DNA of 14,998 nucleotides from an uncultured Eubacteriales bacterium (GCA_900546485.1 URDK01000072.1:1-14998), one strand, 5' to 3'. Shown: positions 6,860 through 14,381, numbered from the stretch's first letter. The notes: generated by a model not told the origin, from the sequence alone. A program made the numbers and translations.

Positions 6860-8116
6860 TTATTCTTCCTCGTCCTCGTCGGGCGGGGCGATGCGTTTTA
6901 TCTCCACTTCGTTCACGCGGCGGCTCGATACGGACAAAACTGTGAAGCACAGCCCGCCGTATGTAAAGCTGTCGCCGTTTTTGGGGATGCGGTCGAGCTG
7001 CTCCATGACCCAGCCGCTGAGCGTGACGCTCTCGCTCTCGCACTCGATGCCGAAGTATTCGAACACGCCGTCAAGCTCGGCGGAGCCGCTGACGCGGTAG
7101 GTGTCCTCTCCGGTCTGGCGGAGCTCTTCCACGACCTCATCGTGTTCGTCCCAGATCTCGCCGACGAGCTCCTCAAGGATATCCTCCATCGTCACTATGC
7201 CCAACGTGCCGCCGTACTCGTCGGTCACCACGGCCATGTGTGCCTTGGCGCGCTGGAGCGTCTTGAGCAGGGAGCTGATGCGCGTGCCGGGCGGGACATA
7301 GACGGGCGTGGTCATGATGGCGCGCAGGCCGCCCTCGCCCAGGCCGTCGGAGTCGTAGAAATCCTTCTGGTGCACCACGCCGGTGATGTTGTCTATGCTG
7401 CCCTCGTAGACGGGCAGGCGAGAAAAGCGCGAGGAGCGGAAGGCCGCGGCGACTTCCTCGGAGGAGGCTTCCACGGGTACGGCCTCGAGGTCGACGCGGG
7501 GAGTGAGTATATCCCCGGCCTCGAGCTCCGTGAACTCGAGCGCGGAGCGCAGCAGCTCGACCTCGTCGCTGTCTATGCCGCCCTCCTCGCCCGCCTCGTC
7601 CACGAGGACGGAGAGCTCCTCCTGCGTCATGCGGTGGTCGGACTTGATGCGTATGAGCTTGGAGAGCAGGCGCTTCCACATGCTGAAGATGAAGTTCAGC
7701 GGCGTGAGTATCCACATGAACACGCGCAGCAGCGGGGCGGAGAAGCGCGCGAAGGCCTCCGGCGCCTCCTTGGCGATGCTCTTGGGCGAGATCTCGCCGA
7801 AGATGAGCACCACGACGGTGATGACCGCCGTCGCCACCGAAGCGCCGGCGTCCTCGCCCAGGTGCCGTATAAAGAGCACCGTGCCTATCGAGGAGAGGGC
7901 TATGTTCACGATGTTGTTGCCGATAAGCAGGGTGGAGAGCAGTTTGTCGTACTGCCCCGCGAGGCGGAGCACGTCGGCAGCGCGTTTGTCGCCGCGTTCG
8001 GCGTCAGCCTTGAGCCTGGCGCGGTTGATGGTGGAAAAGGCCGTCTCCGTCGCCGAGAAGTAGGCGGAGAAGATGACAAGTACCGCCATGAATATTATTG
8101 TAGCTAAGTCGTCCAT
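6860..8116 (-). CDS. CNNM/HlyC/CorC-type membrane protein (DUF21, two CBS domains, CorC_HlyC)
   Basis: A 418-residue protein with the standard four-part layout. The DUF21 transmembrane domain spans about 1-190, with conserved SATETAF (Glu24), GNN (66-68) and GEISPKS (108-114). A tandem CBS pair spans about 200-260 and 268-325, including HMAVVTDEYGGTLGIVTMEDILEELVGEIWDE. A CorC_HlyC domain spans about 336-410, and the tail is acidic. CNNM-family proteins are linked to divalent cation, chiefly magnesium, export or homeostasis; older annotations say hemolysin. The ATG lies 14 nt after a GGAGG, a slightly long spacing. It is a single-gene unit with its own consensus promoter and a leader containing a terminator (8174-8311), which suggests regulated expression, perhaps by a metal or nucleotide ligand. 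Confidence 0.93.
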   Translation of the reverse strand: MDDLATIIFMAVLVIFSAYFSATETAFSTINRARLKADAERGDKRAADVLRLAGQYDKLLSTLLIGNNIVNIALSSIGTVLFIRHLGEDAGASVATAVITVVVLIFGEISPKSIAKEAPEAFARFSAPLLRVFMWILTPLNFIFSMWKRLLSKLIRIKSDHRMTQEELSVLVDEAGEEGGIDSDEVELLRSALEFTELEAGDILTPRVDLEAVPVEASSEEVAAAFRSSRFSRLPVYEGSIDNITGVVHQKDFYDSDGLGEGGLRAIMTTPVYVPPGTRISSLLKTLQRAKAHMAVVTDEYGGTLGIVTMEDILEELVGEIWDEHDEVVEELRQTGEDTYRVSGSAELDGVFEYFGIECESESVTLSGWVMEQLDRIPKNGDSFTYGGLCFTVLSVSSRRVNEVEIKRIAPPDEDEEE

Positions 8117-8173
8117 TTAGTTTTTCGATTCCTCCAGTTGTAAAGTCTGCGGAGCTCAGGCCCTTCAGGGCGC

Positions 8174-8211
8174 AAAAAAGCATACCTGTGCCCCAAAGGG
8201 TACAGATATGC
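8174..8211 (-). terminator. Intrinsic terminator inside the CNNM leader
   Basis: On the minus strand the arm at 8211-8198 pairs with 8194-8180 around a 3-nt loop. The outer ten pairs are complete with one G-U, and the inner part has one mismatch. Six Ts follow (8179-8174). It ends upstream of the gene's ribosome binding site, so it must be bypassed for expression. Confidence 0.75.
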
Positions 8212-8311
8212 GCAATATGTCGTGTGAGGCGGTGCGTTTATCTCCGTCGCTTTTACTGCCGTCCTCCATGGGGACTGAGTTCGCTCCTTTCCGCTTCCAG
8301 CGGTGACTAAT
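8174..8311 (-). promoter_or_regulatory. Structured leader RNA upstream of the CNNM gene, candidate riboswitch
   Basis: The transcript predicted to start near 8311 runs about 100 nt before an intrinsic terminator that lies about 60 nt upstream of the gene. In the upstream part there are hairpins CCGCT-GGA-AGCGG (8303-8291) and GTCC...GGAC (about 8275-8262). An AGATA stretch (about 8246-8242) could pair with TATCT in the terminator 5' arm, a possible antiterminator. A short hairpin (8171-8160) follows the terminator. The layout of promoter, folded domain, terminator and gene is typical of cis-regulatory RNAs. I could not match it to the M-box, yybP-ykoY, fluoride, ydaO or T-box consensus. It could also act as a separate short non-coding RNA of about 135 nt. 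Confidence 0.55.
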
Positions 8312-8317
8312 GGCGGA

Positions 8318-8346
8318 ATTATATATCATGCGCGCGGTCTTGTCAA
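8318..8346 (-). promoter_or_regulatory. Perfect consensus sigma-A promoter of the CNNM leader
   Basis: TTGACA (8346-8341) and TATAAT (8323-8318) are separated by exactly 17 bp, so every consensus position matches. It lies just downstream of the valS terminator. Such a strong promoter fits a gene controlled after initiation by its leader, or a small RNA. Confidence 0.9.
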
Positions 8347-8365
8347 TATAAAAACCTTATAAAGG

Positions 8366-8398
8366 AAAAAGGCGGGGCCTCCACAGGGAGGTCCCGCC
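8366..8398 (-). terminator. Intrinsic terminator of valS
   Basis: A 12-bp G/C-rich stem (8398-8387 with 8382-8371, one G-U) with an ACAG/CTGT loop is followed on the minus strand by five Ts (8370-8366). It lies 11 bp past the valS stop codon. Confidence 0.93.
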
Positions 8399-8409
8399 CG
8401 GGGATACGC

Positions 8410-11031
8410 TTATTTGAGCTTTGCAAGGCTCTCCTCAAGGTTGGCGATGAGGGCCTTGGCCTTCTCGGCGCGCTCGCGCTCGGCGTTGACGACCGCCTCG
8501 GGCGCGCGGGAGACAAAGGACTCGTTGGCGAGCTTCTTCTCCTGAGCCTCGAGCTGCTTGTGGGCTTTCTCGAGCTCCTTTTCGAGTCTCGCACGCTCGG
8601 CCTCGAGGTCGACGAGCTCGGCCATGGGCATGAGCACACGGGCGGAGGAAGTGGTTACGGTGACCATGCCCTCAGTGCTCTCGTCGCTGGAGGCGCCGCG
8701 GACCTCGACCTCGCTCGCGGAGGCGAGACGGGTCAGGTACTTCGCGCCGGCACGGTAGGCGTCCTCGTCCTGGGCGCAGATGATGAGCTTGGCCTTGCGG
8801 GAGGGCGGAACGTTCATCTCGGCGCGGCGGCTGCGCACGGCACGGATGACCTCCATGACGCGCTCAAAGCTGGCCTCGTCCTCGGGGAAGCTGAGCGCCT
8901 CGTCGTACTTCGGGTAGGGCGCGATGATGAGCGCCTCGCCCTCGTGCGGGATGGCCTGGAAGATCTCCTCGGTGATGAAGGGCATGAAGGGGTGCAGCAG
9001 CTTGAGTATGCCGGTGAGGACATACAGCAGCACGCGCTCCGCGCCTTCCTTGGCCTCGGCGTCGCCGGAATTGAGCCTCTCCTTGGCGAGCTCAATGTAC
9101 CAGTCGCAGTAGGTGTCCCAGATGAAGTCGTATATCTTCTGGGCCGCGATGCCCAGCTCGTAGCGGTCGAGATTGTCGCGCACCTCGCCGACGAGGCTGT
9201 TGAGCTTGCTGAGCACCCACTTGTCGGGCAGCTCGAGCTTCTCAGGCAGGGCGCAGTCGGTGATGGAGAGGTTCATCATCACGAAGCGGCTGGCGTTCCA
9301 GAGCTTGTTGGCGAAGTTGCGCATCGCCTCGCAGCGCTCGACATAGAAGCGCATGTCGTTGCCGGGGCTGTTGCCGGTGATGATGTTGAAGCGCAGCGCG
9401 TCGGCGCCGAAGCGGTCAATCATCTCAATGGGGTCGACGCCGTTGCCGGCAGACTTCGACATCTTCTTGCCCTGCGGGTCGCGGATGAGGCCGTGTATGA
9501 GCACGGTGTGGAAGGGTATCTCGTGCATCTGCTCGCAGGCGGAGAAGATCATGCGGGCCACCCAGAAGAAGATGATGTCGTAGCCCGTGACGAGCACGTC
9601 GGTGGGGTAGAAGTACTTGAGGTCCTCAGTCTCCTCGGGCCAGCCGAGCGTGGAGAAGGGCCAGAGCGCGCTGGAAAACCAGGTGTCCAGCACGTCGGGG
9701 TCCTGCTCGATGTTCTTGCTGTGGCAGGCCTCGCACTCGGTGGCGTCCTCCTTGGAGACGGTGACATGGCCGCAGTCCTTGCAGTACCAGGCGGGGATAC
9801 GGTGGCCCCACCAGAGCTGGCGGGAAATGCACCAGTCGCGGACGTTGTACATCCAGTTGAGGTAGGTCTTGGAGAAGCGGTCGGGCACGAACTTGACCTC
9901 GCCGTCCTCGACGACGCGGATAGCCTCCTTCGCGAGCGGCTGCATCTTCACGAACCACTGCTCGGAGGAGATGGGCTCCACGTCGCTGTGGCAGCGGTAG
10001 CAGGTGCCGACGTTGTGGGAGTAATCCTCGACCTTGACGAGGTAGCCCTCGGCCTCGAGGTCGGCGACGATGGCCTTGCGGGCCTCGTAGCGGTCCATGC
10101 CGTTGTACTTGCCGCCGTTTATTATCTTCGCGTCGTCGTCGAGGATGAGGATGTAGTCAAGGTTGTGCCTCTGGGCGACCTCGAAGTCGTTCGGGTCGTG
10201 GCAGGGCGTCATCTTGACGCAGCCGGTGCCGAAGTCCATCTCGACGTAGTCGTCGGCGACGATGGGTATCTCACGGCCCACGAGGGGCAGAATGCAGGTC
10301 TTGCCGACGATGTCGGTGTAGCGCTCGTCATTCGGATTGACGGCGACGCCAGTGTCACCGAGCATGGTCTCGGGACGCGTCGTTGCGATGATGAGGTCGC
10401 CGGAGCCGTCGGAGAGCGGGTAGCGCACATGCCAGAGGTGGCCCGGCTTATCCACGTACTCGACTTCGGCGTCAGAGAGTGCGGTGGTGCACTTCGGGCA
10501 CCAGTTTATGATGCGCTTGCCCTTGTAGATGAGCTTCTTCTGGTAGAGGTCGACAAAGGTCTCGCGCACGGCGCGGGCGCAGGTGTCGTCCATGGTGAAG
10601 CGCTGGCGCTCCCAGTCGCAGCTCGAGCCCAGGGTCTTGAGCTGCTCCACGATGCGGTTGCCGAACTTGTTTTTCCAGGCCCAGACCTCGTCGAGGAAGC
10701 CCTCGCGGCCGAGGTCGAAGCGGGTCTTGCCCTCATTGCGGAGTTTTTCCTCCACCTTTATCTGCGTGGCGATGCCCGCGTGGTCGTAGCCGGGCAGCCA
10801 GAGCGTGGAGTAGCCGTCCATGCGCTTGTAGCGGATGAGCACGTCCTGGATGGTCTCATCAAAGGCGTGGCCCAGATGGAGCTGGCCGGTTACGTTCGGG
10901 GGCGGGATGACGATGGTGAAAGGCTTCTTCTCGGGGTCGCGCTCAGCGTGGAAGTAGTTGCCCTTAAGCCACATGTCGTAGATCTTGTGTTCGACCTGTT
11001 TGGGGTCGTACACCTTGGGAAGTTCTCTCAT
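8410..11031 (-). CDS. valS: Valyl-tRNA synthetase
   Basis: An 873-residue class Ia synthetase that charges tRNA-Val in the cytoplasm. The N-terminal PPPNVTGQLHLGHAFD contains the HIGH-type motif HLGH (52-55), and the catalytic loop KMSKS is at 523-527. The editing domain shows TTRPETMLGD (217-226) and the GTGCVKMTPCHDPNDFE stretch (268-284). A zinc-ribbon pattern, CxxC at 417-420 and 433-436, lies before the second half of the active site. The C-terminus (about 800-873) is a charged coiled coil typical of ValRS. The frame is open back to 11244 through the T-box, but the ATG at 11031 has AAGGAGG 7 nt upstream and gives the family N-terminus. Expression is controlled by the T-box leader. Confidence 0.98.
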   Translation of the reverse strand: MRELPKVYDPKQVEHKIYDMWLKGNYFHAERDPEKKPFTIVIPPPNVTGQLHLGHAFDETIQDVLIRYKRMDGYSTLWLPGYDHAGIATQIKVEEKLRNEGKTRFDLGREGFLDEVWAWKNKFGNRIVEQLKTLGSSCDWERQRFTMDDTCARAVRETFVDLYQKKLIYKGKRIINWCPKCTTALSDAEVEYVDKPGHLWHVRYPLSDGSGDLIIATTRPETMLGDTGVAVNPNDERYTDIVGKTCILPLVGREIPIVADDYVEMDFGTGCVKMTPCHDPNDFEVAQRHNLDYILILDDDAKIINGGKYNGMDRYEARKAIVADLEAEGYLVKVEDYSHNVGTCYRCHSDVEPISSEQWFVKMQPLAKEAIRVVEDGEVKFVPDRFSKTYLNWMYNVRDWCISRQLWWGHRIPAWYCKDCGHVTVSKEDATECEACHSKNIEQDPDVLDTWFSSALWPFSTLGWPEETEDLKYFYPTDVLVTGYDIIFFWVARMIFSACEQMHEIPFHTVLIHGLIRDPQGKKMSKSAGNGVDPIEMIDRFGADALRFNIITGNSPGNDMRFYVERCEAMRNFANKLWNASRFVMMNLSITDCALPEKLELPDKWVLSKLNSLVGEVRDNLDRYELGIAAQKIYDFIWDTYCDWYIELAKERLNSGDAEAKEGAERVLLYVLTGILKLLHPFMPFITEEIFQAIPHEGEALIIAPYPKYDEALSFPEDEASFERVMEVIRAVRSRRAEMNVPPSRKAKLIICAQDEDAYRAGAKYLTRLASASEVEVRGASSDESTEGMVTVTTSSARVLMPMAELVDLEAERARLEKELEKAHKQLEAQEKKLANESFVSRAPEAVVNAERERAEKAKALIANLEESLAKLK

Positions 11032-11063
11032 TGCGTTTCCTCCTTCTCTTGCCTCAGAGCGTG

Positions 11064-11095
11064 AAAAAGCGCCCTGAGATATTGTCTCAGGGCGC
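11064..11095 (-). terminator. T-box terminator hairpin of valS
   Basis: A perfect 11-bp stem (11095-11085 with 11079-11069) with a 5-nt loop is followed by five Ts (11068-11064) on the minus strand. It lies between the T-box antiterminator and the valS ribosome binding site and is the default off state of the leader. Confidence 0.92.
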
Positions 11096-11303
11096 AGTAA
11101 TATACCGCGTGGTACCACCTGAGTTCCACACATGCCGTGTGACACTCTCGGCTCTGTAACGGGAGCACCCGTCCGGCTTACTCGAAGTCTTTCAGTCCGG
11201 CGGCTCGGGGCCGACCTTCGGCGCCGCTTCACGGGGACTTGCACCGTCCGTCCCCTCTCTGTGCGTCGGCAAACGCCTACTCCTGCCCGTCTCAGCCTCT
11301 TTA
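11064..11303 (-). promoter_or_regulatory. T-box leader regulating valS (tRNA-Val sensing)
   Basis: The minus strand carries the T-box antiterminator sequence AGGTGGTACCACGCGG (11120-11105). It is followed by the terminator stem and preceded by Stem I features: a GGAGTAGG AGTA-type motif (about 11284-11277) and a GGTGCAAG apical motif (about 11246-11239). A GTA triplet at 11181-11179, in a purine-rich stretch, is a plausible specifier codon for valine, although the exact register was not proven by folding. In T-box control, uncharged tRNA-Val pairs with the specifier and the antiterminator bulge, stopping the terminator from forming and allowing valS transcription. Confidence 0.93.
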
Positions 11304-11309
11304 GACGCG

Positions 11310-11338
11310 ATTATAGCCCAATTTTACCGCAAAGTCAA
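11310..11338 (-). promoter_or_regulatory. Promoter of the valS T-box transcript
   Basis: TTGACT (11338-11333) and a perfect TATAAT (11315-11310) are separated by 17 bp. The predicted start is near 11303, giving a leader of about 270 nt to the valS ATG. The -35 lies only 15 bp past the thioredoxin stop, and no terminator separates the two units. Confidence 0.88.
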
Positions 11339-11353
11339 CAGCTTTTGCGGCTT

Positions 11354-11659
11354 TCAAACGCCCATTGCGGCGGCTATCTGCTCTTTCATCTGCACGCCGA
11401 CGGCCTTGCCGATCTGCTTGCCGTCCTCGAAGTAGATGAGAGTGGGTATGCTCATGACGCCAAAGCGCGAGGCGAGAGCGGGCTCCGCGTCCACGTCCAC
11501 CTTGCAGGCCTTGACCTCGGGATGATCCGCGGCAAACTCGTCGAGTATCGGAGCCTGCATGCGGCAGGGGCCGCACCAGCTCGCCCAGAAATCCACAACA
11601 CAGCGGCCGGTTGCGATGGCGCTGTCAAAATCCGCGCTGGTAAGATGCTGTACTGACAT
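11354..11659 (-). CDS. trxA: Thioredoxin
   Basis: A 101-residue cytoplasmic protein disulfide reductant with the active site WCGPC (28-32), the buried Asp23 in VDFWASWC, the cis-proline Pro72 in SIPT, and a closing fold of normal length. The ATG lies 3 bp after the stop of the upstream reductase gene (TAA-aca-ATG), with GGAGG inside that gene's end, so the pair is probably translated from one mRNA and the reductase is its likely electron donor. No terminator is seen between this stop and the valS promoter, so some read-through into the T-box is possible. Confidence 0.96.
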   Translation of the reverse strand: MSVQHLTSADFDSAIATGRCVVDFWASWCGPCRMQAPILDEFAADHPEVKACKVDVDAEPALASRFGVMSIPTLIYFEDGKQIGKAVGVQMKEQIAAAMGV

Positions 11660-11662
11660 TGT

Positions 11663-12484
11663 TTATTCCTCCTCGTGTATATTTTCCACATATTTCGCGG
11701 CTGTTATACCCGCAATGTTGCCCTCGCCCGCGGCCTTTGCGACCTGGTAGGGCGCGCCCACGCAGTCGCCTGCGGCAAAGACGCCGGGGACGCTGGTGGA
11801 CATGTCGGCGCTTACCTTTATGTGAGGCCCGTCGAGTTCCAGACCCGGCACAAGGGAGCCGGGAGCAACGCCTGCTCGCAGGATGAAAACGCAGCTGACG
11901 TCGAACTCCTCGCCGTCGGCCACGAGCTTTTCCACACGCTCGCCGCCCTTTATCTCGTACTTTTTGGCCCTGGAGCTGTCAAAATACTCTACCTCACAGC
12001 CGATGGAGCGCAGGAACTCAGCCTCCTCAGGCGCATCCGCCGAGAGCCCGATGACCGCGACGCGCTTGCCGCGGTAGAGCATCCCGTCGCAGGTGGCGCA
12101 GTAGCTCACGCCCGCGCCGAGGAACTCCGCCTCGCCGGGATAGGGCTTCGCCCGGGATAGGCCCGAGGCGATGACCACTGCGCGGCCCTGCACGAAGTCA
12201 GAGCCCACCGAGACGCCGAAGCTCCTGCCCATGGGCATGATGCTCAGCACCCGCCCGCGCATGATCTTTGCGCCGGAGCCCTCCGCGTGCAGCAGCAGCT
12301 TCTGCAAAAGCTCGCGGCCCGTCACGCCCGGCAGACCGGGGTAGTTATCAATGTGCTCTGCCTTCCAGAGCGGGGAATCCTCCGGCGGAGAGGAGACGAT
12401 GAGCGCCGTCTTGCCACGGTGCATCGCCGTCAGCGCCGCCGAGACGCCGGCCGGCCCGCCGCCTATTATTATAACGTCTGTCAT
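11663..12484 (-). CDS. Thioredoxin-reductase-like flavoprotein with degenerate NADPH motif
   Basis: A 273-residue flavoprotein, shorter than the usual TrxB of about 310. The FAD motif GGGPAG (8-13), the redox-active CATC (129-132, followed by Asp133) and the C-terminal FAD motif GVFAAGDC (234-241) with QVAKAAGEG (247-255) are intact. The pyridine-nucleotide domain is shortened and its signatures are altered. Where TrxB has GGGDSA there is GLSADA (146-151), and the HRRxxxR motif that grips the NADPH phosphate is absent (around 167-180 it reads YFDSSRAKKYEIKGG). This resembles ferredoxin-linked thioredoxin reductases described from Clostridium, which do not use NADPH. It is directly coupled to trxA, so the role as its reductase is likely; the electron donor is inference. 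The ATG has GGAGG 6 nt upstream. Confidence 0.88.
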   Translation of the reverse strand: MTDVIIIGGGPAGVSAALTAMHRGKTALIVSSPPEDSPLWKAEHIDNYPGLPGVTGRELLQKLLLHAEGSGAKIMRGRVLSIMPMGRSFGVSVGSDFVQGRAVVIASGLSRAKPYPGEAEFLGAGVSYCATCDGMLYRGKRVAVIGLSADAPEEAEFLRSIGCEVEYFDSSRAKKYEIKGGERVEKLVADGEEFDVSCVFILRAGVAPGSLVPGLELDGPHIKVSADMSTSVPGVFAAGDCVGAPYQVAKAAGEGNIAGITAAKYVENIHEEE

Positions 12485-12512
12485 GTACGCCTCCGTTTAC
12501 TTTTATAGCAAG

Positions 12513-12541
12513 ATTATAGCGCCCAAAAACACCGTTGTAAA
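12513..12541 (-). promoter_or_regulatory. Promoter of the reductase-thioredoxin operon
   Basis: TTTACA (12541-12536, 5 of 6) and a perfect TATAAT (12518-12513) are spaced by 17 bp on the minus strand. The predicted start near 12506 leaves about 22 nt before the reductase ATG. Its -35 overlaps that of the divergent glnS promoter. Confidence 0.82.
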
Positions 12542-12563
12542 CAGGAATCATTCCGTGTATAAT
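12535..12563 (+). promoter_or_regulatory. Promoter of glnS
   Basis: TTGTAA (12535-12540, 4 of 6) and a perfect TATAAT (12558-12563) are separated by 17 bp. The start would be near 12570, about 34 nt before the glnS ATG. It shares five -35 bases with the opposite-strand reductase promoter. Confidence 0.8.
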
Positions 12564-12603
12564 GGGAGAACATCAAGTCAGGATAAAGCTGTGAGGGGAT
12601 AAC

Positions 12604-14289
12604 ATGGAAGAAGTATCCAAAAACTTTATAGAGACGTTCATAGATGAGGACCTGGCTCCCGGCGGACGCTGCGAGGGCATGAAGGTGCACACCCGTTTCC
12701 CGCCCGAGCCGAACGGCTATCTGCACATCGGCCACTGCAAGGCGCTGGTCATAGACTTCGGCACCGCGGAGAAATACGGCGGCCTCTGCAACCTGCGCAT
12801 GGACGACACGAACCCGACGAAGGAGGACGTGGAGTACGTCGAGGCCATCAAGGAGGATATACACTGGCTGGGCTTCGACTGGGATGACAGATTTTATTAC
12901 GCCTCGGATTACTTTGAAAAGATGTACGAGTGCGCAGAGGATCTCATAAAGCGCGGCCTCGCCTACGTCTGCGAGCTGACGCCCGAGCAGTTCAAGGAAT
13001 ACCGCGGCGACGTGAACACCCCGGCGCGCTCCCCCTGGAGGGACCGTCCGATGGAGGAGAGCCTTGACCTCTTTCGCCGCATGCGCGCGGGCGAGTTCCC
13101 GAACGGCGCGATGACCCTGCGCGCGAAGATAGACCTCGCGAGCGGCAACTTCAATATGCGCGATCCGGTCATATACCGCATAAACCACTCGCACCACCAC
13201 CGCCAGGGCGACAAGTGGTGCATCTATCCGATGTACGACTTCGCGCACCCCATCGAGGATGCAATGGAGCACATCACGCACTCGCTTTGCTCCCTGGAGT
13301 TTGAGGACCACCGCCCGCTCTACGACTGGGTGATCAACAACTGCGACCTGCCGTCGAAGCCTCGCCAGATAGAGTTTGCGCGCTTGGGCATCAACTATAC
13401 GGTGATGAGCAAGCGCAAACTGCGCCGCCTGGTGGAGGAGGGACGCGTGTCCGGCTGGGACGACCCGAGAATGCCGACGCTCTGCGGTCTGCGCCGCCGC
13501 GGCTATACGGCGGCCTCCATACGCAATTTCTGCGAGCGCATAGGCGTCGCCAAGGTACCGAACACGGTGGACTACGCACTGCTGGAGCACTGCCTGCGCG
13601 AGGACCTCAACGAGCACGCGCAGAGGGCCATGGCCGTGCTGCGTCCGCTCAAGCTCACCATTGTGAACTATCCCGAGGGCCAGAGCGAGGAGCTCGAAAT
13701 AGAGAATAACCCCAACGACCCGGAGGCGGGCACGAGGAAGGTCACTTTCTCTCGCCACCTCTATATAGAGCGCGAGGATTTCATGGAGCACCGCGCGCCG
13801 AAGTACAAGCGCCTGTGCCCGGACGAGGGCGAGAGCTGCGGCCTGGAGTGCCGCCTGAAGGGTGCATACCTCATCAAGTGCGCCGGTTTTGTGAAGGACG
13901 AAAACGGCGAAGTGACGGAGGTCCTGGCGACCTACGACCCCGAGAGCCGCGGCGGTGATCCGGCGGACGGCCGCAAGGTCAAGGGCGCTACGATGCACTG
14001 GGTGGACGCGAACAACTGCGCCGACGCGGAGGTGCGCCTCTATGGTAACCTGTTCTCCGACCCGGAGCCGGATGCGGCGGACAAGGACTTCATCGACTGC
14101 CTGAACCCGGACAGCCTGGAGGTTCTGACAGGCTGCAAGGTCGAGCGCATGCTCGAGAGCGCCAAGCCGAGTGAGCACTTCCAGTTCCTGCGCATGGGCT
14201 ATTTCTGTGCCGACAGCCGCGACTCGAAGCCCGATCACCTGGTGTTCAACCGCTCCGTCATGCTCAAGGGCAGCTATAAACCCGAATAA
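12604..14289 (+). CDS. glnS: Glutaminyl-tRNA synthetase
   Basis: A 561-residue class Ib synthetase that charges tRNA-Gln directly. The N-terminal FPPEPNGYLHIGHCKA carries HIGH (41-44) and the Pro-Glu-Pro-Asn form diagnostic of GlnRS rather than GluRS. The KMSKS equivalent is VMSKRKL (267-273). The catalytic part (to about 340) is followed by the two beta-barrel anticodon-binding domains (about 340-561) seen in GlnRS. Length matches the Escherichia coli type. The ATG follows GAGGGG. Many Firmicutes have no GlnRS and make Gln-tRNA through GatCAB, so its presence is informative about lineage; GatCAB may exist elsewhere in the genome. It is a single-gene unit with its own promoter and terminator and no T-box. 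Confidence 0.98.
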   Translation: MEEVSKNFIETFIDEDLAPGGRCEGMKVHTRFPPEPNGYLHIGHCKALVIDFGTAEKYGGLCNLRMDDTNPTKEDVEYVEAIKEDIHWLGFDWDDRFYYASDYFEKMYECAEDLIKRGLAYVCELTPEQFKEYRGDVNTPARSPWRDRPMEESLDLFRRMRAGEFPNGAMTLRAKIDLASGNFNMRDPVIYRINHSHHHRQGDKWCIYPMYDFAHPIEDAMEHITHSLCSLEFEDHRPLYDWVINNCDLPSKPRQIEFARLGINYTVMSKRKLRRLVEEGRVSGWDDPRMPTLCGLRRRGYTAASIRNFCERIGVAKVPNTVDYALLEHCLREDLNEHAQRAMAVLRPLKLTIVNYPEGQSEELEIENNPNDPEAGTRKVTFSRHLYIEREDFMEHRAPKYKRLCPDEGESCGLECRLKGAYLIKCAGFVKDENGEVTEVLATYDPESRGGDPADGRKVKGATMHWVDANNCADAEVRLYGNLFSDPEPDAADKDFIDCLNPDSLEVLTGCKVERMLESAKPSEHFQFLRMGYFCADSRDSKPDHLVFNRSVMLKGSYKPE

Positions 14290-14312
14290 GTGCAGATTTG
14301 ATCAAATATTGC

Positions 14313-14351
14313 AGAGGAAGCCCCACTTCGGGGCTTCCTCTTTCTACTTTT
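14313..14351 (+). terminator. Intrinsic terminator of glnS
   Basis: A perfect 12-bp stem (14313-14324 with 14330-14341) around ACTTC is followed by a T-rich tract ending in four Ts at 14351. It begins 24 bp past the glnS stop codon. Confidence 0.93.
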
Positions 14352-14381
14352 GCTTGCCGCGCGGTGTTTTTGAAACCGGAA

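Noticed and set aside
8174..8311. Known riboswitch classes (M-box, yybP-ykoY, fluoride, ydaO) or 6S/SRP RNA for the CNNM leader
   Set aside because: None of the conserved cores I could recall is present, and the 5' and 3' ends do not pair as in 6S RNA. It was kept as unassigned rather than forced into a class.
8560..11064. Plus-strand open frame of 834 codons opposite valS
   Set aside because: Its composition is dominated by Val, Leu, Ala, Asp and His, as expected from the complement of biased codons. It matches no family and lies fully opposite an intact valS.
11032..11244. N-terminal extension of ValRS to 11244
   Set aside because: The extension is the T-box and its terminator read as codons; the ATG at 11031 has a strong ribosome binding site and the normal family start.
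12514..14238. Minus-strand open frame of 574 codons opposite glnS
   Set aside because: It is a shadow of glnS that also runs across the divergent promoter region; no protein family resemblance.
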